Positions 1-9,432 of a DNA stretch of 64,000 bases are shown here, piece after piece. Made by a program: the position numbers and the translations under genes. Positions within the stretch are counted from its first letter, which is position 1, and every line of letters begins with the position of its first letter. The notes under the pieces are model-generated. The model was not told the origin of the DNA, searched no databases, and saw only the letters and a program-made list of their open reading frames with translations. The stretch covers positions 1-64,000 of the forward strand of contig JAGCVX010000007.1 in NCBI GenBank assembly GCA_017962145.1, given 5' to 3'. Origin of the DNA: Clostridiales bacterium. GTDB taxonomy: Bacteria > Bacillota > Clostridia > Saccharofermentanales > Saccharofermentanaceae.

Positions 1-2322
1 GTCGAAGTAGGTCTTATACAGAACTTCTACGAACTCGTCATCGGTCAGGTTTCTGCCTAAGAACTCTTGTGCACCCAGCATGAAGAATCTTGCGCAATCC
101 GCACCTGTAAAACCATTCTTCACAACCTGCTCTACCCAGTATGCTTTTCCTTCAGGCTCGGAAGCACGGCCGAGTGCTACTGTATAAAGGCGCTCTACGA
201 ATTCTTCGAAAGACGGATCCTTGCCCGGCTGCGGTTCCGGTGTACCCGTTCCAGGTGCCGGAGTTCCGGATCCCGGTACCGGTGTATCTGTGCCCGGTGC
301 CGGCGTTCCCGTTCCCGGCGCAGGGGTTCCTGTGCCCGGTCCCGGTTCACCCTCGCTGGGCCATTCGGAAAAAGGTATTACTGACGGAGTCCACGAAGGC
401 GCTGTTTCACCGTCTTTCAACGGGATGCAGGCCACACAGATCGTCGTATTTTGAGTATTGGTCAGATGAATAGCAAGCTTTTTATATTCATCGTTTTTCG
501 CTGCACCCGGCACATACATGGATGTCGGAAGAGGCTCAGCATTCATCGCGGTTAACTGACCGCCCTCACTTAGCAGTCCTACCCACAATCTTTCAGAATC
601 GACGGTTACGATAGCACTTCTGCCGTCAGCTGCAACATCGATCTTTCCTTTCGTGTGTGCGAACCAGTAGATCTCACCCGGTGCATTTAAAGAGATCTCA
701 TCCTGGACGATCACGCATTCTTTGTCCTTGATCATTTTCAGACCACGGACTACGCTTTTTGCACCGCTTGGACCATATGCATCCGTCAGGTCTGTGGTGG
801 CGTAAGCTATATTTCCGCTTTTACTACTGGTGATAACACAGTTTGCTCCATCACGCTGGTCGATATCCTCTGTCGGATTGATGACAAGCGTATTGTGGCC
901 CTCCGCCTTAAGGCGGTACGAATACTCACGGTTCGGAAGTTCGTAATCTTCATTTCCAAGATCAGTAAAAAAGCGCTTACCGTTTGATTCGATATAAAAC
1001 GATCCCAGATCATAGTGTCCGTGATAGAAATAATCATTCACGCCTGTATGAAGTGCCGCCACAATAGCTTCCGGCCCCCATGAGGTTCGGAAGCTTGCGT
1101 TGGACGCTCCGAGAATTGCCCAATCGGTATCTCTATACGGTTCCTGAGCAATATATCTGCTCTCGTCCATCCACAAAATATCGAAATAACTGTACGTGGT
1201 AGTTGAAGCTAAGTATCTGATGCGGACCGAGGATAATTCCGATGCATCAAACTGCTCGCCAAGCCACAGGAAAACGGCCCAGGCTGAATTTCTGTCCTCG
1301 CGGTCATCACCGAAACTGAAAGACAACGGAATGTTGGAACTCATATAGCGTACAAAAAAAGCAGATTTATAAACGCCTTCGTAATCAGCCAGACCATAGT
1401 CCGTTCCTGTTGTACTTTTCAGTGCAGAAGATTGCAGACCGAGATAATATGTGGCGTAATCCCAATATCCCAGACTCTCTTTGTACGTTCCGTCTATGGT
1501 GCTGTAAGCATGGCGGACAAATGTGTACGCTCTCTCGTAACCATAGGTAAGCACTTTGGAAGCGACATCTTTCGCATCGGATTCGTCGCAGATAGCAAGT
1601 GCTGCCAGATTCGTGCCTCCGGTGCACACGAGCTGCCAGTTGTCTCCATCGTCATCCTGATACCATTTGTAAGTACGCGTGCGGTTTGCGGGAGTGTCGG
1701 TGTAATCCTCCATGACCTGATTTAAGCCCTTTTTGATCATGTTGGTTCGAATCGTATCCCTCTGTGCAGGAGTCAACCAGTGATAGAGCCAGTCATACCC
1801 GTAAGCAAAAGCTGTACACATTTCAGCGGTATCCAGAAAATGTTTCGGACTCCAATCCGGATACGTACACGCTTTTTTCAGGAATAAGTAGGCGCGTTCG
1901 GCATACTTCTCATCGCCCAAAATATTGTATGCCAGCGCAAGTGTAGCTACATGGCGCTGGATGGCTTTTGACGTTTCGAGAAGATGCTTTGTGCCATATG
2001 CATCGTACTCCGGAATCTCTTCGTCTTTAATGATTCTGTCTGCTTCCTTCCGGAGTTTGTCGAGAAGACTGCCCGTCACCGAATTTTCCCCAATGTGTGT
2101 TTTCAGCTCATCAATCTTCTCTTGTGTAATGATAATTCTCGGATGAACATTCATTCCGCTGTGATTGATCAGATCACTGATGACGTGATCTCCATCTACA
2201 AAACTTCCGTAACTGCCTCCATCTGAACTATCGTTTGCCAAATCGTTTGCCAACACGCTGGTCGGCATCATTCCGATCATCATCACAATGACAATCAGAA
2301 CGCATAAAAAGTGTTTCCTCAT
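1..2322 (-). CDS. Secreted heparinase II/III-like polysaccharide lyase with C-terminal DUF4214 (3' end outside window)
   Basis: The reading frame is open from an ATG at 2322 to the window edge (774 codons), so the C-terminus is missing. The start has a gggggagaaaggg ribosome binding site and is followed by a signal peptide ending near residue 25. An N-terminal segment around residues 50-70 (MNVHPRIIITQEKIDELK) is the entry motif of heparinase II/III-type alpha-toroid lyases, and a stretch near residue 450 (HYDLGSFYIESNGKRFFTDL) is the typical beta-sandwich motif of the family. Around residues 655-695 lies a Pro/Gly/Thr linker of PGTGTPAPG-like repeats, followed by a DUF4214 unit. I infer extracellular cleavage of an acidic polysaccharide; the substrate cannot be told. 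The DUF4214 part is very close to that of the gene at 24500-27085. Confidence 0.85.
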   Translation of the reverse strand, partial: MRKHFLCVLIVIVMMIGMMPTSVLANDLANDSSDGGSYGSFVDGDHVISDLINHSGMNVHPRIIITQEKIDELKTHIGENSVTGSLLDKLRKEADRIIKDEEIPEYDAYGTKHLLETSKAIQRHVATLALAYNILGDEKYAERAYLFLKKACTYPDWSPKHFLDTAEMCTAFAYGYDWLYHWLTPAQRDTIRTNMIKKGLNQVMEDYTDTPANRTRTYKWYQDDDGDNWQLVCTGGTNLAALAICDESDAKDVASKVLTYGYERAYTFVRHAYSTIDGTYKESLGYWDYATYYLGLQSSALKSTTGTDYGLADYEGVYKSAFFVRYMSSNIPLSFSFGDDREDRNSAWAVFLWLGEQFDASELSSVRIRYLASTTTYSYFDILWMDESRYIAQEPYRDTDWAILGASNASFRTSWGPEAIVAALHTGVNDYFYHGHYDLGSFYIESNGKRFFTDLGNEDYELPNREYSYRLKAEGHNTLVINPTEDIDQRDGANCVITSSKSGNIAYATTDLTDAYGPSGAKSVVRGLKMIKDKECVIVQDEISLNAPGEIYWFAHTKGKIDVAADGRSAIVTVDSERLWVGLLSEGGQLTAMNAEPLPTSMYVPGAAKNDEYKKLAIHLTNTQNTTICVACIPLKDGETAPSWTPSVIPFSEWPSEGEPGPGTGTPAPGTGTPAPGTDTPVPGSGTPAPGTGTPEPQPGKDPSFEEFVERLYTVALGRASEPEGKAYWVEQVVKNGFTGADCARFFMLGAQEFLGRNLTDDEFVEVLYKTYFD

Positions 2323-2874
2323 GACATACCCTTTCTCCCCCGAGAAACTACAACCAGAAGAATACCATAGAAACTGCGGGAAATAAAGTATTTGTGATAT
2401 AAGTTTCAAATCAGCCAAAAGTCCTAAATCAGGCGTTTTTTTGCAGATGCAGGATGACCCGTTTCTCCCGCAGGCGAATGGTATAATCGGTCTACCAGTA
2501 TCGGATTATTATTCCATGATCACAACATGTATACCCCAAAACGGTGAGGTTACCAAAAATCTGGATGTGATAAAAAGACAGATCCTGGGAAATCCTGAGA
2601 TGGAGCTTAGCATTGTTGTTATTGTTGTCTTATCCTAATTGAAAAGAGGCGATTCATTATGAAAGACGCGGTTGATAAACTCATCATCCGCGACCAGGAT
2701 ATGTCTTTTGCCATCAACAAAACTATCATTTGAACGTTTCACGATATATGCCCCCTCCATAAGTCATAGTCGTGCTTTTGGAGTATACTTCTCTGGGCAT
2801 ATTATTTCATAGTAATTTGACAATGATGACCCCAATGATGTTCAGACAGTGCATTTCACACGGTATTTGTCTGA
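2323..2874. other. Intergenic region, no convincing gene
   Basis: This stretch separates the lyase from the next minus-strand gene. It is AT-richer than its flanks. It holds a 65-codon plus-strand frame (2441-2638) without a good ribosome binding site and a 24-codon frame starting at 2659 preceded by aagaggcg. Neither resembles a known family and they may be remnants of a decayed gene. The lyase promoter must lie on the minus strand here; a TTGAAA-like element is present near 2405 but I could not pair it with a convincing -10 box. Confidence 0.5.
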
Positions 2875-4179
2875 TTAGCTGGTCGGGCTCGGTTCAGGTG
2901 TGATGTTCGCGTCGACCTGTTTTTCGAGATTGTCCTCGCAGATCCAGCCTGTCGCCTCTTTATGCTGGATATGTTCCCGAAGCTCTTCGATCGTGCCGGG
3001 AGCGTCTGCCCAGTCCGACAGCGTCCAGGGATCATAGACCGTATTCTCACCGAGTCTGGTCTGGATCTCTCCTCCGTCAAATGCACCGCCGAAGGCAACA
3101 TACCAGTAGATCGTCCGGCTTTCCGGCGGATCTACGTTTTTATCTGTGATGTCGACTTTATACACAACATATACACAGTTCTGCGCTTTGTTGTTTGAAA
3201 CAGTAAAGATCAGTCCGGCGTATTCTACGGCATCGACATGTATGCCTTTTTCCTCTGCTCCGGGGATGACACGTCCGATCTCCAGCCAATCCTCGGCGCC
3301 TTTTTTGTACCCATCTTCCATTGCAGGCGTGATCTGATCGATCGATTTGACCAGAGACTGCTCCTCCTGCTCCTCGCCTTCAAACGGCTGAATAAGAGAA
3401 TAGTCGATCCCGTCCTCCATCAAGGGACACCGGTTTTCTGCCTGACGCAGAAGTCGCTTGATATCCAGACTTCCTTGCGGAGACCAGTTATCAAAGCAGA
3501 TCATATCCATCATCGGTTCCGTCATCTCAGGATCGATCGATCCATCACGATACACGTTCATAAACCCGTACATCCAGAAGAACTGGCGCTTCACAGGTGT
3601 ATCTCCGGTGTTGTCGGTCACCTGTACCTGATAGACCAGCTGCACCATGTCATGTTCATCATCCGGAATGGGCGAATACTCCAGACATTGACGAAGCATA
3701 CCGATGCAATACATGCCGTCGATCGTCACTTCATCCGGGATCCCGTATCCGTCTTCTCGGATATAATCCCGCGCCAGTTGATCCATAAACTCAAACTGTT
3801 TATCGCTGATCTGATCTAACGAAATGATCGATTTGTGCGGAGTATCCGATTCCGTCGTCGGATCCGAACTGCTCGTAGTTTCAGTCTCTTCAGATGTATC
3901 CTCTGTCGTTTCTGCACTTGTGCCTGCCGCATTCTTTTTGGAAAATGCACCGGTCTTTACCAGTACCGTCAGCGCCACGGCGCATGCAAGAAGCAGCGTA
4001 GCAACGGAACCGATCAGGAACTTCATGCTCAACTGATTTTCTGAAGATTTTTGTTTCTTTTCTTTGGAAGAAGCCACCTCATCTGAAGGAATTGCCGGTT
4101 CCCTCTTTTCCGGTGTCAGGATGTCCGGCGTCAATATCGGCGCCTGCGGTAGCTTTCCGTTAGGGTCTTTCTCACTCAT
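2875..4179 (-). CDS. Membrane-anchored extracytoplasmic protein with a duplicated domain, function unknown
   Basis: The frame extends upstream to a GTG at 4278 that overlaps the TetR stop, but the ATG at 4179 has a clear agagggaggg site, giving 434 residues. A Pro-rich cytoplasmic head (1-50) is followed by one transmembrane segment (about 54-74), a Ser/Thr/Glu linker (about 82-110) and an outer region. The outer region looks like two related modules: each has an LDQIS/IDQIT entry, a strand such as LVYQVQVTDNTGD or VVYKVDITDKNVD, an aromatic FWMYGF or IYWYVAF strand and a closing helix. It is the third gene of the hydrolase-TetR operon, so it may be under the same operators. I do not recognise the family. 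Confidence 0.75.
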   Translation of the reverse strand: MSEKDPNGKLPQAPILTPDILTPEKREPAIPSDEVASSKEKKQKSSENQLSMKFLIGSVATLLLACAVALTVLVKTGAFSKKNAAGTSAETTEDTSEETETTSSSDPTTESDTPHKSIISLDQISDKQFEFMDQLARDYIREDGYGIPDEVTIDGMYCIGMLRQCLEYSPIPDDEHDMVQLVYQVQVTDNTGDTPVKRQFFWMYGFMNVYRDGSIDPEMTEPMMDMICFDNWSPQGSLDIKRLLRQAENRCPLMEDGIDYSLIQPFEGEEQEEQSLVKSIDQITPAMEDGYKKGAEDWLEIGRVIPGAEEKGIHVDAVEYAGLIFTVSNNKAQNCVYVVYKVDITDKNVDPPESRTIYWYVAFGGAFDGGEIQTRLGENTVYDPWTLSDWADAPGTIEELREHIQHKEATGWICEDNLEKQVDANITPEPSPTS

Positions 4180-4274
4180 GATCTTGCCCTCCCTCTTGTT
4201 GCTGCCTATTTCATTCTCCTCATCCTGATTATAGTATGGTGGCTTCCGGAATTTCCCTACAATATTGTCACTTT

Positions 4275-4856
4275 TCACCGCAGAAGCTCTTCTGTTGATA
4301 TCTTCTTTTCCCAGTCAAATGAAACTTCAACGCCGGACATGCATGCGATGGATGCCAGGCCGTGAGCAGATGCCCATAGTTTTAGTATGTCCACTTCCTG
4401 CTCGTCTTTGGTCCGCTTGATCCCATTCTCGTTTATGTAATCCAGATATGTATTTTTCAGCAGTACGAATGGCGGATAATCCTCCGGGTGATCTTTTCCC
4501 GGCTGGATATGCGCAACGATATTCTGCCCGCTGAAAAGGAACTTGAAATAGTCCGGTCTTCGCATGAAAAATGCCACATAACTTCTGCCCATATCGACCA
4601 GTGCCTTTTCCGAAGTCGGTGCTTCGTTTACGGCCTTTTCCAGCTCCTTCATGAACTGATCCGTAACGTGTGACTGGATCGCTTCGATCAGTTCCTCTTT
4701 GTCCTTGAAATGCGCATACGGAGCAGCATGAGATACTTCGCAGAGCGCGGCAACTTTTCGAAGAGAAAGAGTTTCTTCGCCGCTTTCGTTGATGATCTTC
4801 ATGCCGGCATCGATCAATGCCTGTCGCAGGTTTCCATGATGGTAACTGTCACTCAT
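4275..4856 (-). CDS. TetR/AcrR family transcriptional regulator
   Basis: This 193-residue protein has a TetR helix-turn-helix at residues 7-55: an ALIDAGMKIINESGEETLSL helix followed by a recognition region with the AAPYAHFKDKEELIEAI signature. The C-terminal ligand domain resembles the WHG type of TetR proteins. Its start overlaps the end of the upstream hydrolase gene (4849-4856), showing translational coupling. Two near-identical 15-bp palindromes on the promoter of the operon (5954-5968 and 5985-5999) are the likely binding sites, which would make the operon autoregulated. The inducer is unknown; a substrate of the hydrolase is the simplest guess. Confidence 0.93.
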   Translation of the reverse strand: MSDSYHHGNLRQALIDAGMKIINESGEETLSLRKVAALCEVSHAAPYAHFKDKEELIEAIQSHVTDQFMKELEKAVNEAPTSEKALVDMGRSYVAFFMRRPDYFKFLFSGQNIVAHIQPGKDHPEDYPPFVLLKNTYLDYINENGIKRTKDEQEVDILKLWASAHGLASIACMSGVEVSFDWEKKISTEELLR

Positions 4857-5937
4857 CCGATGTCATCTCCTTTATTTTTCTAAGTATATCACACGTCACA
4901 TCCGGATTTTCCCAGAGCGGGCTGTGCGCCGCTTCCGGAACAAGGAATAATTCTTTCGAAGGAGCATCCAGGATCGAGCAGTATTCCTCGACGAGTTCCC
5001 ACGGACAGTTATAGTCATATTCGCCACTGATAAAGAAGACCGGGATCGAAAGCTCCGTGATCTCTTCTCTATAATCGAAATTCTCTGTTTCTTTCGAAAG
5101 CGGTGCATTTCTATACATCTTCATGCCGCGGATGTAGTTGATCTTTTCGGGGATCGTGTAGCAACGCGCAAAGATGATCGGAAGAACGATACCTTCGAAC
5201 TCCGTCTTGTTCCGGATCGTTCCGCCACCTGCGTCATGCACGAGATTTACATAGTCGATCCATGCCGCAGTATACTTCACTGTCCCATCCTGCAGATGCT
5301 CCACCATACCCTCTAGTTTTTTCAGTGAGGCGTTATCTTTCCTTTCGGCAAATACGTTCTTCATGAATTCATACATCAAGGTATCTCGATCTGTTGAGTC
5401 CGTCACCGCCTGCGCCATACAGATCAGTGCGGCATAGTCCTGCGGATACTCTTTGGCCGCGCGAAGCGCGATATGCGTGCCGCCCGAAAAGCCCATGATG
5501 TAGATCTTCTCTTTCCCGAATCTTTCCTTCAGATATTCGGTCACCACATGGGTATCTTTCAGAAGATTCTCCATCGTGATACTACTGACATCGATATCAC
5601 TGTCGTAAGCAATTCCCATACCACGATAGTCCCAGTACACCACTGTGTAATCTTCTTCCAGCCGCATATCTTTATACTTGTCCGTGAAGACATAGTCATC
5701 TGTGCCGGGTCCGCTCGATACCAGAAGCAATACCGGATTATCCGTATTCTCACTGTTGATGAAAAAGCCGTTCGGCGCACCGTTGATATCCATCACGAAC
5801 TTCTCCGACAAACTCTTTTCACCTTTATATGTCCGAATCTTACCCGGGCTCATTATCAGCCAGACAACCAACAATATCACGATGATCCCCAGAAGGATTC
5901 CTGCTATGATCAGCATTATCTTTCCCGCCTTCTTCAT
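4849..5937 (-). CDS. Membrane-anchored alpha/beta hydrolase (prolyl aminopeptidase-like fold)
   Basis: The ATG at 5937 is preceded at good distance by ggag; a TTG at 5952 is an alternative. The 362-residue product starts with a Lys-rich stub and one transmembrane helix (about residues 5-28), so the catalytic domain should lie outside the membrane. It carries a nucleophile elbow MGFSGGTH (GxSxG), a glycine-rich oxyanion segment SSGPGTDDY, an acid candidate in ISGEYDYNCPW and a histidine in EAAHSPLW, so the triad looks complete. The SGPG motif before the elbow is typical of proline iminopeptidase-like enzymes. It is the first gene of an operon with the TetR regulator. Natural substrate (peptide or ester) is unknown. 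Confidence 0.85.
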   Translation of the reverse strand: MKKAGKIMLIIAGILLGIIVILLVVWLIMSPGKIRTYKGEKSLSEKFVMDINGAPNGFFINSENTDNPVLLLVSSGPGTDDYVFTDKYKDMRLEEDYTVVYWDYRGMGIAYDSDIDVSSITMENLLKDTHVVTEYLKERFGKEKIYIMGFSGGTHIALRAAKEYPQDYAALICMAQAVTDSTDRDTLMYEFMKNVFAERKDNASLKKLEGMVEHLQDGTVKYTAAWIDYVNLVHDAGGGTIRNKTEFEGIVLPIIFARCYTIPEKINYIRGMKMYRNAPLSKETENFDYREEITELSIPVFFISGEYDYNCPWELVEEYCSILDAPSKELFLVPEAAHSPLWENPDVTCDILRKIKEMTSDE

Positions 5938-5953
5938 GCGCACATGCTCCAAT

Positions 5954-5999
5954 CTTTACACTGTAAAGTTATTATAGCACGCATCTTTACACTGTCAAG
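5954..5999 (-). promoter_or_regulatory. Promoter with two TetR-type palindromic operators
   Basis: On the minus strand a consensus -35 TTGACA (5993-5998) and a consensus -10 TATAAT (5971-5976) are separated by 16 bp. A perfect 15-bp palindrome CTTTACACTGTAAAG occupies 5954-5968, just downstream of the -10, and a copy with one mismatch occupies 5985-5999, over the -35. The centres are 31 bp apart, close to three helical turns, so two dimers would sit on the same face and block polymerase. The adjacent TetR gene is the obvious candidate repressor. Confidence 0.85.
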
Positions 6000-6089
6000 A
6001 TAGCCGCAAATAATAATCTCATCTGATACATCTCCAAGCTTCTACGAGCCGCTCCGGCGCAACACATCATGTTGCACAGTCGGACTGCA

Positions 6090-6869
6090 TTATATCTGCG
6101 TTTTCACAGCCCTCGTTGCCATAGATGTATTGATGTACTCGTCCAGAGCATAGCACCCGCGGTCTTCGTAGAAGCCGGTGATCACGAAGCCGGCATCGAT
6201 CTGTCCCTGGATCTGATTCTCGATCGGATGTCCCCATGAATAGCCTTCTGCCTCTGCGATCTCTTTTACCTTCGGATCATCGAGATGATCGATGTCCGCA
6301 TAAGGGATCGAATACTTCAGTTCCAGTTCGCCTCTTTCGAGTTTGGCCGGATCGAAGATATACTCGAGCGGCGTGCCGAATCCGGAGATCAGGATCCCTC
6401 CGTTTTTCAGGACGCGGGCACACTCTCTCCATACCGGAAGAATGTCATTGACGTAGTTATTGGACCATGGGTGGACGATGATATCGAAGGATTCATCTTC
6501 GAACATGGGAAGCGTCTGCATGTTGCCCTGCACGGTATGGATCGTAAGTCCGTCCCGCTGCGCCGCCATCTGGTCTTTCTCCAGCTGTCTGGTACTGTTG
6601 TCAAAGACTGTCACGTCTGCACCTGTCGCGGCAAGGACCGGACCCTGCTGGCCACCGCCACTCGCGAGGCAAAGGATCTTCTTTCCTTTCATCTCTTCCG
6701 GGAACCAGTTTCTCGGCACACGTTTTACCGGAGTGACGAAAATACTCCAGTTTCCTTTCTTCGCTTCCGCGATCTCCTCTTCCGTTACCGGGATCGACCA
6801 CTGATCGTTGTTCTCCGATCGTTTATCCCAGGCACGCTCATTATCTTTAATATACTGTTCGTTATTCAT
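6090..6869 (-). CDS. Class I SAM-dependent methyltransferase
   Basis: The ATG at 6869 has a GAGGAAAG site and lies 7 bp after the stop of the glycosidase gene, so the two are co-transcribed. The 259-residue product has motif I as ILCLASGGGQQGPVLA (about residue 65), the acidic end of strand 2 as VTVFDNS, a motif around FDIIVHPWSNNYV and the post-motif RVLKNGGILISGFG. This is the small-molecule methyltransferase fold of the UbiE/Methyltransf_11 type. The N-terminal NNEQYIKDNERAWDKRSEN is common in clostridial members of unknown substrate. Its pairing with a GH39 enzyme gives no clear clue to substrate. Confidence 0.88.
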   Translation of the reverse strand: MNNEQYIKDNERAWDKRSENNDQWSIPVTEEEIAEAKKGNWSIFVTPVKRVPRNWFPEEMKGKKILCLASGGGQQGPVLAATGADVTVFDNSTRQLEKDQMAAQRDGLTIHTVQGNMQTLPMFEDESFDIIVHPWSNNYVNDILPVWRECARVLKNGGILISGFGTPLEYIFDPAKLERGELELKYSIPYADIDHLDDPKVKEIAEAEGYSWGHPIENQIQGQIDAGFVITGFYEDRGCYALDEYINTSMATRAVKTQI

Positions 6870-6876
6870 TCTTTCC

Positions 6877-8373
6877 TCACTTTGATCCGCGCGCAACTCT
6901 GGCGTAATCGTAGCCCTGATCCGAAGTCATCTCGCAAGGCGTCAGTGTGAAATACTCTACACCAAAACCTCTGATGCTAAAGTCGAGTTTGACCTCACCC
7001 TGTGGTGCCGTCAGGATCTTCGATGTAACACATGGCGAATCGACTTTTTTCAGAAGATCGATCTGTTCTTTCGAAGGCGCTGCCGGCTCTCCGATATCGT
7101 GCCAGAGCTTCAGCGGATTCGTCGTGACCGGATCCACTGTATGGCGGATCATGGTCAGTTTCTTGTCCTTCACCGGTAACGTGAAATCCTTCTTCAACGT
7201 CTTCTTGCCTCTGTTCCAGACGATACCACGCACTTCTTTCTTTTCGCTGCTTTCAACGATCACGCAGTCCTCATCCTTATAGATGCAGCGGCCCGACACT
7301 TCCTGAAGTCTCTTAAAGAATGCGAATGTCCAGAACGTCGGTTTTCTGACGCAGCCTGCCGCAACAAGACCGAAACCGCCATGGAAATACGTATGCGGGA
7401 TACCGGCTTCTTCGAAAACATCGCCGAATGTCCAGTAGGAATAGGACTCGTTCACATCGCCCAGATGTGAAAGCTGGTGCGCGATATATGCCGCATTTTC
7501 ATTCGTATCGTGGATCGGATTGGTCGGTGTATATGACGTATTGAACTCCGTGATGTGGATCGGAAGACCCTTGAATTCCTTATAGGAATCGATCGCCACA
7601 CGAGACGTTTTCAGGTTGTCGAAACCAAGGAACGGATCGGACAACTGCTGATATGTAAAGTGTCCTTTGAACTGCGGCATTTCCGTCGTGTAATGATGTC
7701 TGGTGATAAAGTCGGGAGACAGTTTTTCCTTCTTACAGAAATCCAGAAAACTTCTGATCCAGAACTCATCTTTTACACCGCATACCGCAGGACCACCGAC
7801 CGTAAAACGCGGGTCGACTTTCTTGACCGCGTTATAAGTGATCTTAAAGAGCTTAAAGTATTCCTCCATGTCGGCATCTTTCCAGAAGCCCGGAAGGTTC
7901 GGTTCATTCCACACTTCAACAGGCCAGGTCACGACACGGTCGCGGCCATATCTGTCGCAAAGATGGGTAAGCGTCGTGCTGACCAGTTCAGCCCATTTCT
8001 CATAGCTCTTCGGAGGAGTAACGTTGCCTTTCCATACGAATATAGTCTGCTCTCCGGAAGCGAGTGCTTCGGGCATAAAACCAAGTTCAAGGAATGGTTC
8101 GAGACCCTGCTCGATATAGCTGTCCATGACACGGTCAAGATAGGTGAAATTATAGCAGAAATATGTTTTCTTTCCGAATCTTCTTTCTTCGTAGATGCCC
8201 ATGTCGGCGCAGAAAAGACCATGTCCGCGGATATGCTTGAATCCGATTTCTTCCTGCACGATCTTAAGCTCGTCCTGATATTCCTTGGCAAGAGCCAGGC
8301 CCATACGTCCCGTTCCTACGCAGTAGTCTACATTGTTATGAAATGCATAGGTCTTCTTTCTGTCAATTCTCAT
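6877..8373 (-). CDS. Glycoside hydrolase family 39 (beta-xylosidase-like)
   Basis: The 498-residue protein has no signal peptide, so it acts in the cytoplasm on imported oligosaccharides. It shows the GH39 pattern of a (beta/alpha)8 barrel: an FKHIRGHGLF strand, the acid/base Glu in VEVWNEPNLPGFW (about residue 160) and the nucleophile Glu in HITEFNTSY (about residue 278), followed by the accessory beta domain. Xylosidases and related enzymes of this family retain configuration. It begins after a CAGGAGGAA ribosome binding site, about 50 bp past the terminator of the AraC-type regulator gene. Exact sugar specificity (xylose or other) cannot be read from the sequence. Confidence 0.92.
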   Translation of the reverse strand: MRIDRKKTYAFHNNVDYCVGTGRMGLALAKEYQDELKIVQEEIGFKHIRGHGLFCADMGIYEERRFGKKTYFCYNFTYLDRVMDSYIEQGLEPFLELGFMPEALASGEQTIFVWKGNVTPPKSYEKWAELVSTTLTHLCDRYGRDRVVTWPVEVWNEPNLPGFWKDADMEEYFKLFKITYNAVKKVDPRFTVGGPAVCGVKDEFWIRSFLDFCKKEKLSPDFITRHHYTTEMPQFKGHFTYQQLSDPFLGFDNLKTSRVAIDSYKEFKGLPIHITEFNTSYTPTNPIHDTNENAAYIAHQLSHLGDVNESYSYWTFGDVFEEAGIPHTYFHGGFGLVAAGCVRKPTFWTFAFFKRLQEVSGRCIYKDEDCVIVESSEKKEVRGIVWNRGKKTLKKDFTLPVKDKKLTMIRHTVDPVTTNPLKLWHDIGEPAAPSKEQIDLLKKVDSPCVTSKILTAPQGEVKLDFSIRGFGVEYFTLTPCEMTSDQGYDYARVARGSK

Positions 8374-8425
8374 AAGTGTTCCTCCTGTCGGCCATACGGC
8401 TTCTCAACCATTGTACACAAAAACC

Positions 8426-8456
8426 GGTCCGTCTGAACATAGTGTTCAAACGGACC
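8426..8456 (-). terminator. Rho-independent terminator after the AraC-type regulator gene
   Basis: On the minus strand GGTCCGTTTGAAC and GTTCAGACGGACC form a 13-bp stem with one G-T pair and a 5-nt loop, followed by a GGTTTTTG run. It lies between the regulator stop and the glycosidase start. Confidence 0.85.
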
Positions 8457-8462
8457 TTAGGA

Positions 8463-9359
8463 TCATTTCTTGCGGATCGGGATCCACAGCTCGCATATCA
8501 GTCCCGGACGGCCCTTGGCATCATCGAAATAGAGCTCATAGTCTGTCTCATCTTCTGCCTCATATCCGCTCTGCGGCAGGAACTCCTTATAGAACTTCTC
8601 CCAGGTCTGCCCGATCACATCAGCATTCTCGCCGACGCAGTCGAATACGACATATGTTCCGGGTTTTACATCCCAGATGCGGAAGCCTTTTTCCTTCAGT
8701 GCTTCCTCATCGAAATCGGGAGTATTCTCATCGATCAGGATGCCGATGCCGTAGTCAAATGTAGTCGAGCCTTCCGGTGTCGGTGTGCAAAGACCATAAA
8801 GGTCACGGTCGCCGTCTTCTTTGAGCATCCAGATCGGATGAAGCATCTGGTTGCGGTTACATTCCGCCCAGAAATCCGGGATCTCGTGGTTGTCCTCGTC
8901 GTTAATGATCTCCGTCTTAAATGTTCTTGTAAGTGCGATAAACTTCTTTGCTTGTGTTTGTACGATACGATAATCCATACTTTTACCTCCATCAACAGTG
9001 AGTCTGATATTCAGGGGACTGAACAGTACGAGTTTTCCGGATCCTTCTCTGGCGGCTGTCGGCGCGATGCCGTGAAATCTCGTGAACGCTTTGGTGAAGC
9101 TCTCCGGTGTCTCATAGCCGTACTTCAGAGCGATGTCCGTGATCTTCCCATCGGTCTCGACGATCTCTCTTCCTGCCAGGGAAAGTTTTCTGTTTCGGAT
9201 GTATGCATTGGCCGTGATCCCCGTAAGAAAACTGAATGCTCTATGAAACTCGTAAGCAGAAGTGTGCACGTGCTTCGCCACGTCTTCATAGTTGATCTCT
9301 AGAAGGAGATGCTCTTCCATATAGGTGATTGCTTCCTGCATTGCTGCGATCCATTCCAT
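8463..9359 (-). CDS. AraC family regulator with GyrI-like effector-binding domain
   Basis: The start at 9359 has an aggagg site. Residues 8-107 form the double helix-turn-helix of AraC proteins, with YEDVAKHVHTSAYEFHRAF in the first helix-turn-helix and ITDIALKYGYETPESFTKAF in the second, the latter being the most conserved part of the family. From about residue 130 to the end there is a GyrI-like/AraC_E_bind domain that binds small, often cationic or aromatic, ligands; the strand ending DYELYFDD and the final ELWIPIRKK are typical. Such proteins often control multidrug or detoxification genes. Its terminator separates it from the GH39 gene, so direct operon control is not shown. Confidence 0.92.
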   Translation of the reverse strand: MEWIAAMQEAITYMEEHLLLEINYEDVAKHVHTSAYEFHRAFSFLTGITANAYIRNRKLSLAGREIVETDGKITDIALKYGYETPESFTKAFTRFHGIAPTAAREGSGKLVLFSPLNIRLTVDGGKSMDYRIVQTQAKKFIALTRTFKTEIINDEDNHEIPDFWAECNRNQMLHPIWMLKEDGDRDLYGLCTPTPEGSTTFDYGIGILIDENTPDFDEEALKEKGFRIWDVKPGTYVVFDCVGENADVIGQTWEKFYKEFLPQSGYEAEDETDYELYFDDAKGRPGLICELWIPIRKK

Positions 9360-9432
9360 ACTTTCGTCCTCCTGTTGATGCTATTGTACGGAATATCCGT
9401 GGACGGTACATTTCCTGCTTTGCGAAGTTCTG

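Noticed and set aside
2441-2638. 65-codon plus-strand frame
   Set aside because: It lacks a ribosome binding site and a domain match, and is noted only as a possible gene remnant.
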